Below, piece by piece: positions 15,252-22,232 of a stretch of 31,421 nucleotides of DNA. The translations under genes and the position numbers were made by a program. The stretch is from Iamia sp052038315 (lineage in GTDB: Bacteria > Actinomycetota > Acidimicrobiia > Acidimicrobiales > Iamiaceae): positions 1 through 31,421 of the forward strand of contig JBQGCF010000091.1 of the NCBI GenBank assembly GCA_052038315.1, written 5' to 3'. The notes under the pieces are model-generated. The model was not told the DNA's origin, made no database searches, and was given only the letters and a program-made list of their open reading frames with translations. Within the stretch, counting starts at the first letter, position 1, and every line of letters begins with the position of its first letter.

Positions 15252-16121
15252 CTAGCCGACGGCCACCCAGGTGGTGTCGGGGTCGTCGACGTCGACGCCG
15301 CGGGCCTTGCCCTCGGCGGTCAGCTTGCGGAGGTGGGCCCACACGCTGAAGCGGGCGACCGGGTGCAGCAGCTCGTGGACGTCGACGTAGACCGCCTTCA
15401 CCAGCGCCTCGGTGTCGGCCCCCTCGGGACCGGCGGCGGCGAGGGCGCCGGCCACCGACGCCTCCCGGGCCAGCCGGTGCGTGATGTAGTGCTCGAGGTA
15501 GGCATTGGGCTCGGTCAGCAGGGGGCCGTGGGCCGGGGCGAGGGCGTCGGGGCGCAGGTCCCTGACCTTCTCCAGCGAGGCGAGGTAGGCGGCCATGTCG
15601 CCGTCGGGTGGGGCGATCACCACCGTCGAACCCGACATGACGTGGTCGCCGGTGAACAGCAGACGCCGCTCGGCGTCCCAGAAGCAGAGGTGGTTCGAGG
15701 CGTGGCCGGGCGTGTGGACCGCGGTCAGCCCGCCCACGACCTCGCCGTCGGCCAGCGTGCGGTCGACCTCGAGCCCGTCCTTGGCCACGAAGGCCACGAC
15801 CTCGGCACCGGTGCGGGCCTTCAGGGTCGGCGCCGCCGGCCAGTGGTCGATGTGGGTGTGGGTGAGGGCGATCCAGCGGATGCGACCACCGCCCGCCTCG
15901 ACCAGCCGCTCGACGTGGCCCTCGTCGTCGGGGCCGGGGTCGATGACGACGACGTCGTCGGTGCCGACCAGGTAGCAGTTGGTCCCCGGCCCGGTCATCA
16001 TCCCCGGGTTGGGGGCGGTGAGGCGGCGCACGCCGGGCCGCAGCTCGACCAGCGCACCGGCCACCACGTCTCCGACCATGGCCTCGGGCATCTGTGGCGC
16101 CTCGGTGCGATCCTCGCTCAC
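15252..16121 (-). CDS. MBL-fold metallo-hydrolase (LACTB2/glyoxalase II-like)
   Basis: The 289-residue protein contains the metallo-beta-lactamase signature THTHIDHWPAA, then HTPGHASNH, TGDHVM and APAHGP, giving the His/Asp set for two metal ions. The C-terminal winged-helix-like region (HELLHPVARFSVWAHLRKL) is typical of the LACTB2-like hydrolases. Substrate unknown; family members cut thioesters or RNA. GTG 16121 forms a GTGA overlap with the Nudix stop, and AGGAAGAGG precedes it. It is the last gene of the five-gene minus-strand run that starts at 18277. Confidence 0.88.
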   Translation of the reverse strand: MSEDRTEAPQMPEAMVGDVVAGALVELRPGVRRLTAPNPGMMTGPGTNCYLVGTDDVVVIDPGPDDEGHVERLVEAGGGRIRWIALTHTHIDHWPAAPTLKARTGAEVVAFVAKDGLEVDRTLADGEVVGGLTAVHTPGHASNHLCFWDAERRLLFTGDHVMSGSTVVIAPPDGDMAAYLASLEKVRDLRPDALAPAHGPLLTEPNAYLEHYITHRLAREASVAGALAAAGPEGADTEALVKAVYVDVHELLHPVARFSVWAHLRKLTAEGKARGVDVDDPDTTWVAVG

Positions 16122-17026
16122 GTGGCCTCTTCCTGGCGCCGGACGAGGTCCTCGACCTTCTCCGCCGCGGTGGCCGACCGGTCCTCGGTGGACGGCCAGG
16201 TCCCGAGGCTCCGGTCGCCGCGGTAGGCCTCGTCGTACTCGGGGTCGCCCGGCATCACGATGCGGACCCCGCCGTCGTCCATGATCACCCGGGGCTGGAC
16301 GGTGGGGACGTCGACGATCTCGGCCGCCGCCTCCAGCGCCTGGGCCGCCGTCTCGCTGGCCAGCAGGGCCCGGAGCGAGGCGACCGTCGGCGGCAGCATG
16401 GTGAACTCGCCGGCCCTCTGCCGCTCCAGGGCGTCGACCGGGCGGATCCACACGTTGGCGATCGTCTCCCGGTCGTCGTGCACCGGCACCTGCTCGGGCG
16501 GCGCGGCGGCGAGGAAGAACCGGGTGTCGTAGCGGCGGGGCGCGCCCTCCGGGGTGATCCAGTGGCCGAAGTACCACATGGTGTCGACGGCCAGCTGGAG
16601 GCCCTCCTCCTCGCACACCGACACCAGGCTGCGCTCGCCCTGGTCGACGGCGCGGCGGTGGGCGACGAAGCGCTCGGCCACGTCCGGGTCGGCCAGCGAG
16701 ATCAGCTCGCCGTCGGGGCCGTAGGCCAGCAGGTAGCCCGACTCCTCGAAGGACTCGCGGATGGCGGCGATCCAGAAGGCCAGCCCGCCGGTGTCGATCC
16801 CCAGCCGGGTCGAGGCCTCGACGTCGGAGCGGCCCCGGCACCACGGCTCCAGGGCCTCGCCCCGGTCCGGCGGGTCGACCGCGCCGCCGGGGAAGACGTA
16901 GGCGCCGCCGACGAAGTCCGACTGCAGGTTGCGCCGCAGCATGAAGACCTCGAGCCCGTCGTCGCCGTCGCGCACGAGCAGCACCGTGGCCGCGTCGCGC
17001 AGGGGGACCACGCCTTCCTCGCTCAC
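16118..17026 (-). CDS. Nudix hydrolase, NUDT7/NUDT19-like
   Basis: The 302-residue protein has a Nudix core of the extended type, with FVGGAYVFPGGAVDPPD separated by an insertion from the catalytic helix AAIRESFEESGYLLAY. This pattern matches the NUDT19/NUDT7 acyl-CoA diphosphatase-like group rather than MutT, so CoA-ester hydrolysis is a reasonable inference. GTG 17026 overlaps the FxsA stop as GTGA, and the gene overlaps the MBL-fold gene in the same way, so the three are probably translationally coupled. The last 60 residues are charged and not recognised. Confidence 0.87.
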   Translation of the reverse strand: MSEEGVVPLRDAATVLLVRDGDDGLEVFMLRRNLQSDFVGGAYVFPGGAVDPPDRGEALEPWCRGRSDVEASTRLGIDTGGLAFWIAAIRESFEESGYLLAYGPDGELISLADPDVAERFVAHRRAVDQGERSLVSVCEEEGLQLAVDTMWYFGHWITPEGAPRRYDTRFFLAAAPPEQVPVHDDRETIANVWIRPVDALERQRAGEFTMLPPTVASLRALLASETAAQALEAAAEIVDVPTVQPRVIMDDGGVRIVMPGDPEYDEAYRGDRSLGTWPSTEDRSATAAEKVEDLVRRQEEAT

Positions 17027-17487
17027 CGGTCGCGCACGGTCGTGTCGTAGACCTGGCCCCGGCCGCCGCCCGTGCGACCGCCGCCGCCGAACATCGGCCC
17101 GGAGACGAAGCTGAAGCCCTGCCCCATGCGGGCGGTGAAGCGCCGCAGCAGGGCGGCCCGGGCGATGGCTCTCGTCGGCGGGAACAGGAGGGCGAAGCCG
17201 ACCACGTCGGTGAGGAAGCCCGGCGTCAGCATCAGCACGCCGGCCACCAGGATCAGGAAGCCGTCGGCCAGCTCCTTGGTGGGCAGGTCGTGGCTGCGGA
17301 GGCGCTCGTCGATCCTGCGGATGACGACCCGGCCCTGCCGCTTGATCAGCCAGCTGCCGATGATCCCCTCGACCAGCAGCAGGGCGATCGTCTGCCAGCC
17401 GCCGATCACGTCGGCCACCTGGATGATGAACCACAGCTCGACGATGGGCCCGATGACCAGCAGCACCAGGGCGACGATCCAGGCCAT
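17023..17487 (-). CDS. fxsA: FxsA-family membrane protein
   Basis: The 154-residue protein has two N-terminal hydrophobic helices (WIVALVLLVIGPIVELWFII, IALLLVEGIIGSWLI). A further hydrophobic pair follows (FLILVAGVLMLTPGFLTDVV, then FALLFPPTR), with a Gly-rich C-terminal tail. The motif ADGFLILVAGVLMLTPGFLTD is diagnostic of FxsA. In E. coli FxsA relieves phage T7 exclusion by F plasmid when overproduced; its normal role is unknown. The gene starts four bases after the ArsR stop and overlaps the Nudix gene. Confidence 0.9.
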   Translation of the reverse strand: MAWIVALVLLVIGPIVELWFIIQVADVIGGWQTIALLLVEGIIGSWLIKRQGRVVIRRIDERLRSHDLPTKELADGFLILVAGVLMLTPGFLTDVVGFALLFPPTRAIARAALLRRFTARMGQGFSFVSGPMFGGGGRTGGGRGQVYDTTVRDR

Positions 17488-17491
17488 CGGC

Positions 17492-17836
17492 TCAGGGTAC
17501 CGGCGGACCCCCGTCGCCGGGCTGCGCCGCCACCTCGACGAGGCGGGCGAGGCGGCGGTCCCAGGCCGAGCCCGTGGCGGTCAGCCAGGCGGCGGCGTCG
17601 GTCATGGGTCCGGTCTCGACCCGCCAGCGGCGCTCGCGACCGGTGCGCTCGTCGACGACGAGGCCGGCGGCGGCCAGCTGGTCGAGGTGCTTGGCCGCGG
17701 CCTGGCGGGTCACGCCGACGGCGGTGCCCAGATCGGTGGCGGTGGCCGAGCCCCGATCGGCGACGGCCCGCAGCACGGCCCGCCGGGTCGGGTCGGCCAG
17801 GGCGGCGAAGACCGCCCCGACGCCCTCGTCGTCCAC
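17492..17836 (-). CDS. ArsR-family winged-helix regulator
   Basis: This 114-residue protein is a compact ArsR-type repressor: FAALADPTRRAVLRAVADRG, then the recognition helix GVTRQAAAKHLDQLAAAGLV and a wing (ERTGRERRWRVETG). No cysteine or histidine metal cluster is present, so it is probably not metal-sensing. Its GTG start directly follows the TAG of the SRPBCC gene. ArsR plus AHSA1/SRPBCC pairs are a common arrangement, often autoregulated. The two matching palindromes upstream of the operon are the natural candidate operators. Confidence 0.87.
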   Translation of the reverse strand: MDDEGVGAVFAALADPTRRAVLRAVADRGSATATDLGTAVGVTRQAAAKHLDQLAAAGLVVDERTGRERRWRVETGPMTDAAAWLTATGSAWDRRLARLVEVAAQPGDGGPPVP

Positions 17837-18277
17837 CTAGAGGGCGGCGAAGGCGGGGGCCGACCGCAGGGCCAGCGCCCCCACCTCGAGGTGGAGCAGG
17901 CGGTGGTCCCAGGCGACCCCGGCGTGCCCGGCGTCGAGGCAGGCCGCCACCGACCCGCCGGCGGCCGGCTCCTCGACCACGGTGACCCGGCTGCCGTCGC
18001 CGTCGTCGTCCACCGTGAAGGTGACGGTGGACGCGGCCCCGTCGGCGTCGGACCACTCGAAGGTGAGGGCCCGCCCGGCGTCGACGTCGACCACCCGGCC
18101 GACCCGCTCGACCCCCTCGTCGTCCCGGATGCGGAGGGCGGCGCCGGCGGCCGGGTCGAGCTCGACGTCACCGCCCAGCCAGCGGGCCAGCCCGTCGCGG
18201 GTGCCGACCAGGTCCCAGGCCGCGGCCCGGTCGAGGTCGAGGCGGACGGAGCGGACGACGCGGGTGCTGGTCTCCAT
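17837..18277 (-). CDS. SRPBCC (AHSA1-like) protein
   Basis: The 146-residue protein fits the SRPBCC/AHSA1 fold: VRSVRLDLDRAAAWDLVGT, LARWLGGDVELDPAAGA, VVDVDAGRALTFEWSD and the C-terminal helix GHAGVAWDHRLLHLEVGALA. These proteins bind hydrophobic ligands or act as chaperone co-factors; no specific ligand is predictable. It is the first gene of the SRPBCC-ArsR operon. The ATG at 18277 touches the edge of the palindrome 18277-18294, so a repressor bound there would also sit on the start region. Confidence 0.85.
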   Translation of the reverse strand: METSTRVVRSVRLDLDRAAAWDLVGTRDGLARWLGGDVELDPAAGAALRIRDDEGVERVGRVVDVDAGRALTFEWSDADGAASTVTFTVDDDGDGSRVTVVEEPAAGGSVAACLDAGHAGVAWDHRLLHLEVGALALRSAPAFAAL

Positions 18278-18294
18278 GCAACCGGATGGTTGCA
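18277..18294. promoter_or_regulatory. Operator-like palindrome 1 (SRPBCC-ArsR / clpP divergon)
   Basis: TGCAACC (18277-18283) and GGTTGCA (18288-18294) are perfect 7-bp inverted repeats with spacer GGAT. The same GCAACCG core recurs in palindrome 2, centred 51 bp away, about five helical turns. The site overlaps a candidate clpP -35 box (TTGCAC, 18290-18295) and the SRPBCC start. Confidence 0.6.
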
Positions 18295-18318
18295 CATTGG
18301 CCGACCGCCGTCTAGGTT
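18290..18318 (+). promoter_or_regulatory. Candidate clpP promoter
   Basis: TTGCAC (18290-18295) and TAGGTT (18313-18318, fitting the actinobacterial TANNNT pattern) are separated by 17 bases. The promoter would lie between the two palindromes, so both could block it. The hexamer matches to consensus are only partial. Confidence 0.4.
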
Positions 18319-18323
18319 GACGA

Positions 18324-18349
18324 CACCCGCAACCGAACGGTTGCGGGTG
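18324..18349. promoter_or_regulatory. Operator-like palindrome 2 (SRPBCC-ArsR / clpP divergon)
   Basis: CACCCGCAACCG (18324-18335) and CGGTTGCGGGTG (18338-18349) are perfect 12-bp inverted repeats around AA. The inner half-sites GCAACC/GGTTGC are the same as in palindrome 1. The position fits the transcription start region of clpP. Confidence 0.6.
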
Positions 18350-18376
18350 AAGCCACCGACCGCCGAGGAGGCGACC

Positions 18377-18988
18377 GTGCTGATCCCCACCGTCATCGAG
18401 CGCACCGACCGGGGCGAGCGGGCCTACGACGTCTACTCCCGCCTGCTCCAGGAGCGGATCATCTTCTTCGGCACCGAGCTGACCGCCGATCTGGCCAACG
18501 TGATCATCGCCCAGATGCTCCACCTCCAGGCCGAGGACGACGCCAAGGACATCCGGCTCTACATCAACTCCCCCGGCGGGGACATGAACGCCCTGTTCGC
18601 CATCTACGACACGATGCAGGTCCTCAGCTGCGACGTCTCGACGGTGTGCATCGGCCAGGCCGCCTCGGCCGCCGCGGTGATCCTGGCCGGCGGGGCCCGG
18701 GGCAAGCGCTTCGCCCTGCCGACCGCCCGGGTGCTGATCCACCAACCCCACGGCGGCGTCCAGGGCCAGACCACCGACATCGAGATCGCGGTGAAGGAGA
18801 TGGTGATCCTGCGGGAGCGGATGGTGCGGTGCCTGGCCGAGGACACCGGCCAGGACATCGAGACGATCCAGCGCGACATCGACCGCGACTTCATCCTCCG
18901 CGGCGACGAGGCCGTCGGCTACGGCCTGGTCGACGAGGTCCTCACCAAGCCCGAAGCCAGGTCGGATCTGGTGTCGCCTGCTCGCTGA
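18377..18988 (+). CDS. clpP: ATP-dependent Clp protease proteolytic subunit ClpP
   Basis: The 203-residue serine peptidase has the full ClpP triad: Ser97 in GQAASAAAV, His122 in LIHQP, and Asp171 in IDRDF. The oxyanion SPGGDMN and the GKRFALP strand are also present. It would form the tetradecameric chamber that degrades proteins fed by ClpX or ClpC. GAGGAGG just before GTG 18377 fixes the start. AASAAAV in place of the more usual S-M-G/A context, and the absence of a second clpP or clpX alongside, suggest an accessory ClpP rather than the housekeeping one. Its promoter region carries the twin palindromes shared with the SRPBCC-ArsR operon, implying conditional expression. Confidence 0.93.
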   Translation: MLIPTVIERTDRGERAYDVYSRLLQERIIFFGTELTADLANVIIAQMLHLQAEDDAKDIRLYINSPGGDMNALFAIYDTMQVLSCDVSTVCIGQAASAAAVILAGGARGKRFALPTARVLIHQPHGGVQGQTTDIEIAVKEMVILRERMVRCLAEDTGQDIETIQRDIDRDFILRGDEAVGYGLVDEVLTKPEARSDLVSPAR

Positions 18989-19013
18989 CGCGCTCGCGGC
19001 AAGGTCCCTCCCC

Positions 19014-19037
19014 GCCCGAGCGGCTTCGCCGCCGGGC
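19014..19037 (+). terminator. Terminator-like hairpin after clpP
   Basis: GCCCG-A-GCGGC, loop TTC, then GCCGC-CGGGC forms a 10-bp stem with one bulged A. It lies 26 bases after the clpP stop. No U-tract follows, so it may act with Rho or only protect the 3' end. Confidence 0.45.
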
Positions 19038-19147
19038 TCGATCCTCACACTCCGACCGGGTGCCGGGGCTGCCGCCCGGCTCACCCGGACCCGGTGCCCG
19101 CCGCCGACGAGGGTGTCCGCCGCTCGCTGAGGGGGAGGGCGGCCGCC

Positions 19148-19525
19148 ATGTGGTGGCGGACGGCCGAGGTCGATGCGCCGGCCGCGGTCGTGTGGGCCCT
19201 GCTGGTCGACCTCGACCGGTGGCCCGAGTGGGGACCGACCGTCGCCGGGGCCGACCTCGACGGCGGTGGGCGGCGGCTGGGCCCCGACGCCCGCGGGCAC
19301 GTCCGTCCCGTCGTCGGCCCCGCCCTCCCGTTCCGGGTCACGACGTGGGTTCCGGGCCACGAGTGGGCGTGGCGGGTCGCCGGCATCCCGGCCACGACCC
19401 ATCGGGTGACCCCGCTCGGCGCCGACCGCTGCCGGGTCGCCCTCGGCACCCCGGTCTGGGCGCCGGCCTACCTCCCCGTCCTCTCCCTCGCCGTCCACCG
19501 CCTCGCCCGCCTCGCCACCCCCTGA
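19148..19525 (+). CDS. SRPBCC-family (polyketide cyclase/START-like) protein
   Basis: This 125-residue single-domain protein reads as an SRPBCC ligand-binding fold: EVDAPAAVVWALLVDLDRWPEW near the N-terminus, and WVPGHEWAWRVAGIPATTHR in the second half. The substrate is unknown. A strong purine run (GAGGGGGAGGG) just upstream supports ATG 19148 over the upstream in-frame GTG. It is followed at once by a large stem-loop. Confidence 0.75.
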   Translation: MWWRTAEVDAPAAVVWALLVDLDRWPEWGPTVAGADLDGGGRRLGPDARGHVRPVVGPALPFRVTTWVPGHEWAWRVAGIPATTHRVTPLGADRCRVALGTPVWAPAYLPVLSLAVHRLARLATP

Positions 19526-19580
19526 CCCCCGAACTCGGGGGAGAAGGTGACGCGGTTCGGTCACCTCCTCCCCCGAGTTC
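19526..19580. other. Large imperfect stem-loop with alternative nested hairpin
   Basis: A 21-base arm at 19531-19551 (beginning GAACTCGGGGGAG) pairs with 19560-19580 (ending CTCCCCCGAGTTC) with one mismatch around an 8-base loop. The left arm can instead form a smaller hairpin CCCCCGA-AC-TCGGGGG (19526-19541), so the two structures exclude one another. It fills the gap between the SRPBCC stop and the thioesterase gene. A terminator, an attenuator-like switch or a dispersed repetitive palindrome are all possible. Confidence 0.6.
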
Positions 19581-19598
19581 GCTCGTAGGGTCGGCGCC

Positions 19599-20426
19599 AT
19601 GAGCGACGACGAGCGGCCGGACGCCCTGTTCACGGTCCTGGACGACACGACGGTGCGGGCCACCCACCTCAGCCGGGGGCCGTGGGACCCCCGGGCGCTG
19701 CACGGCGGGCCGGTGGCGGCGCTGGCGGCCCGGGGCCTGGAGCGGGCCCTCGCCGGGGCGGCCCGACCCGACGACCCCGCCTTCCGGCCGGTGCGGCTGA
19801 CCGTGGAGCTGGAGCGGCCGGTCGGGCTCGACCCGCTGACGGTCACCGCCGAGGTCACCCGACCCGGCCGGTCGGTGCGTACCGCCGAGCTGGCCCTCCA
19901 CGACGAGGCCGGACGCCGGCTGGTGCGGGCCACGCTCGTGGCCATCCGGGTCCGCCCCGAGCCCCTCGACCTGGGCGCCGCGGTGCTGCCCGACGACGTT
20001 CCGCCGGCACCCCCGGCGGAGGCCTCCCCCACCCCGTGGGTCACCTACGAGGGCGCCGCCTTCCACCTCCACGCCGTGACCCACTCCTTCGTCGAGGGGT
20101 CGTTCCTCGACCTGGGGCCGTCGGTGGATTGGATCCGGCTGAAGGTCCCGGTGGTCGCCGGCGAGACGCCCAGCCCGCTCCAGCGGGTGGCGGCGGCGGC
20201 CGACTTCGGCAACGGGGTCTCGGCCGCCGTGCCCCACGCCAGCCACACCTTCATCAACCCCGACATCACCGTCACGCTGGTGCGCGAGGCGGTGGGCGAG
20301 GCGATCGGGGTGGCTGCCGTGACGCGCGTCGACAAGGCCGGCGTGGGCAGCACCGAGACCGTGCTCTGGGACGAGCGGGGGCGGCTGGGCGCCGCGGTGC
20401 AGACGTTGGTGGTGGAGGCCCGCTAG
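19599..20426 (+). CDS. Acyl-CoA thioesterase-like (TesB-type double hotdog) protein
   Basis: The 275-residue protein resembles the actinobacterial thioesterase family with two hotdog domains. The first carries LHGGPVAALAARGLERAL and VELERPVGLDPLTVTAEVTRPGR. The second begins about residue 170 (ADFGNGVSAAVPHASHTFIN, then VTRVDKAGVGSTETVLWDE). Such enzymes hydrolyse acyl-CoA in the cytoplasm; chain length is not predictable. The Shine-Dalgarno before ATG 19599 is weak. The stop TAG interlocks with that of whiB in a shared CTAG. Confidence 0.85.
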   Translation: MSDDERPDALFTVLDDTTVRATHLSRGPWDPRALHGGPVAALAARGLERALAGAARPDDPAFRPVRLTVELERPVGLDPLTVTAEVTRPGRSVRTAELALHDEAGRRLVRATLVAIRVRPEPLDLGAAVLPDDVPPAPPAEASPTPWVTYEGAAFHLHAVTHSFVEGSFLDLGPSVDWIRLKVPVVAGETPSPLQRVAAAADFGNGVSAAVPHASHTFINPDITVTLVREAVGEAIGVAAVTRVDKAGVGSTETVLWDERGRLGAAVQTLVVEAR

Positions 20427-20683
20427 GCCCGGCTGGCCACCAGGTTGCGACGCTCGGACTCGCTGAGCCCGCCCCAGATGCCGTGGTTCTCACGGATCTG
20501 GAGGGCGTACTCGAGGCACGGTTGCTTCACCGGGCAGGTCCGGCAGATCTCCTTGGCCCGGACCTCACGGGCGGCCTTCTCGTCACGCCTCTCGAAGCTC
20601 GTGGGTGGATAGAAGACGGCTGAGTGCGGGCCTCGGCACGCTGCTCGCAGCTGCCACTCGTCCTCGACACGCTGTGCGCTCAC
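20423..20683 (-). CDS. WhiB-family Fe-S transcriptional regulator
   Basis: The 86-residue protein has the four WhiB cysteines (Cys16, Cys47, Cys50, Cys56; CRTCPVKQPC) that hold a redox-sensitive [4Fe-4S] cluster, and the turn motif GIWGGLSESERR with a basic tail. WhiB proteins bind region 4 of the primary sigma factor. GTG 20683, with a purine-rich AAGGGG stretch upstream, is preferred; the upstream open frame is not protein-like. The leader contains several strong hairpins and a well-spaced candidate promoter. Neighbouring ArsA/Get3-like ATPases recall whiB4 next to Rv3679-Rv3680 in Mycobacterium tuberculosis, but which WhiB subclass this is cannot be settled here. Confidence 0.92.
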   Translation of the reverse strand: MSAQRVEDEWQLRAACRGPHSAVFYPPTSFERRDEKAAREVRAKEICRTCPVKQPCLEYALQIRENHGIWGGLSESERRNLVASRA

Positions 20684-20697
20684 TGGCGACCCCTTCC

Positions 20698-20760
20698 GGG
20701 CTCCCCCTCTGCGGGGTGGAGCCCACCACGGGTGGGATTGCGGGGGGCGGGGCCCGCCCC
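20698..20760 (-). promoter_or_regulatory. Structured 5' leader of whiB
   Basis: Three successive GC-rich inverted repeats lie between the candidate whiB promoter and its start. They are GGGCTCC...GGAGCCC (20698-20724, with an inner CCC/GGG stem), CCCACC-ACG-GGTGGG (20722-20736), and GGGGGCGGG/CCCGCCCCC around 20742-20760. The first two share bases and so compete. This could be translation or stability control of the whiB mRNA; no known riboswitch is recognised. Confidence 0.4.
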
Positions 20761-20775
20761 CTCGGGAGGCCATCG

Positions 20776-20804
20776 ACCATAGGACCGAGGTCACACCGCG
20801 ACAA
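20776..20804 (-). promoter_or_regulatory. Candidate whiB promoter
   Basis: On the minus strand TTGTCG (20804-20799) and TATGGT (20781-20776) are spaced by exactly 17 bases, and TATGGT fits the actinobacterial TANNNT -10. Transcription would start near 20769 and give a leader of about 86 bases. Confidence 0.5.
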
Positions 20805-20855
20805 GGGAAACCTTCGCGAGCGCGACGCTCGCTGCCGCGAGCGGTCGGTCCGTGC

Positions 20856-22217
20856 TCAGCCCTCGGACTGCCGCCGCTCTCGGTGGTCGCGCGCCGCGCC
20901 CTCCAGGGGCTCGACCTCGAGCAGGAGGCCGTCGACCTCGATGACCCGCACGGCCTCGCCGACCGGCACCGGGGTGGCCCGGTTGGTGCGGGCCCGCCAC
21001 GGGGCGCCCCGGATCCGGACGACACCCTCGGGGTCGACGGAGGTGACCGCCTCGCCCTCCTCGCCGATCATCCAGCCCCGCCCGATCGTCGGGGTCGAGA
21101 AGCGGGTGCGGACCATGGCCGGCATGGCCCCGATCACGAAGATCAGCATGCCGACGATGCCCACGAGCAGGGTGATCCACGACAGCGAGAGCCCGTCGTA
21201 GAGCGAGAACGAGCCCACGATCAGGGCGACCGTGCCGATGCCGGTCCACACCCGGGGGACGCCCGTCTGGACGTCGATCGAGTAGGCCAGCACGGTCAGG
21301 ACGAGCAGGCCGACCGCCCAGCCCCGGGCCGGGAGGGCGGCCAGGCCGTAGGTGCCGAGGATCGTGCAGCCGGCCCCGACCACGCCGGCCACCCCGACGC
21401 CCGCGGTGAACAGCTCGAAGACGATCAGGGCCAGCCCGGCCAGCAGCAGGAGGTAGGCGACGGCCGGGCTGGAGACGGTGTGGAGGAGCTGGTCGGTGAT
21501 CGGCAGCTTGGAGAAGACGACCGTGTCGCTCTTGACCGACCGCCGGGGGTTGCCGTCGGCGTCGTCGACCACCTCGGTCTCGACGCCGGGGAGCTCGATC
21601 AAGAAGGCGCCCAGCACCGGGGCGTCGAAGGAGGCCACGCCCAGGTCGAGGGCGGTGTCGGCCCCGACGGTGCCGTCCTCCAGTCGGTCGGCGTGCTCCC
21701 GGAAGGCGGCGGTGAAGCGGTCGGGGTCGACGACGGGCTCGCCCAGGTCGCCGATGCGGCTGCCCGGCGCCACGCCCACACGGCAGGCCACGGCGGCCAT
21801 CTGGGCCACGCCGGCGGTGGCCCGGGTGCCCGAGGGTCCGACCCACACGGCGACCGGGACGTCGGCGGTGCGGACCCGCTCGACCAGCTCGGCCACCCGC
21901 TCGTCGGACACGACCGTGCCCTTGCTGTTGACCTGGAGGACCAGCCAGGAGACCTCGGCCTCCTCGGCCTCGTCGATGCTGCGCTCGACGAAGCGGGCCA
22001 GCACGGGGTCGAGCAGGCCGCTGACGGTGATCACGGCCAGCCGGCCGCCGCCCGCCTCGGCCCGCTCCTCGCAGGACGGGGTGGCCCCGGAGCCCGTGTC
22101 GTCGCCGTCCTGGGCCCCGGCCGGACCCCCGACCAGGGAGAGGACGGCGAGCACCACCAGGGTGAGGCCGAGCGCCAGTGCACCGGTCCTCCGGGTGGTG
22201 GTCGATAGCCTGCGCAC
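20856..22217 (-). CDS. NfeD-family membrane protein with degenerate ClpP-like domain
   Basis: The 453-residue protein has a signal/anchor (ALALGLTLVVLAVLSLVGG). A ClpP-like extracytoplasmic domain (about residues 60-200), four or more transmembrane helices (about 230-370) and a C-terminal OB-fold NfeD domain (GEEGEAVTSVDPEGVVRIRG) follow. In proteolytic NfeD proteins the nucleophile sits in an S-A-G motif within GxxAxSAG and pairs with a downstream Lys. Here it reads GTRATAGVA (Thr134 in place of Ser), the TPGG loop reads NSKG, and no equivalent Lys is evident, so protease activity is doubtful. GGAGG seven bases before GTG 22217 fixes the start. Only 15 bases separate it from the divergent ATPase start. 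A membrane scaffold role, as for stomatin-linked NfeD, is possible. Confidence 0.85.
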   Translation of the reverse strand: MRRLSTTTRRTGALALGLTLVVLAVLSLVGGPAGAQDGDDTGSGATPSCEERAEAGGGRLAVITVSGLLDPVLARFVERSIDEAEEAEVSWLVLQVNSKGTVVSDERVAELVERVRTADVPVAVWVGPSGTRATAGVAQMAAVACRVGVAPGSRIGDLGEPVVDPDRFTAAFREHADRLEDGTVGADTALDLGVASFDAPVLGAFLIELPGVETEVVDDADGNPRRSVKSDTVVFSKLPITDQLLHTVSSPAVAYLLLLAGLALIVFELFTAGVGVAGVVGAGCTILGTYGLAALPARGWAVGLLVLTVLAYSIDVQTGVPRVWTGIGTVALIVGSFSLYDGLSLSWITLLVGIVGMLIFVIGAMPAMVRTRFSTPTIGRGWMIGEEGEAVTSVDPEGVVRIRGAPWRARTNRATPVPVGEAVRVIEVDGLLLEVEPLEGAARDHRERRQSEG

Positions 22218-22232
22218 CGAGATGCCTCCGAT

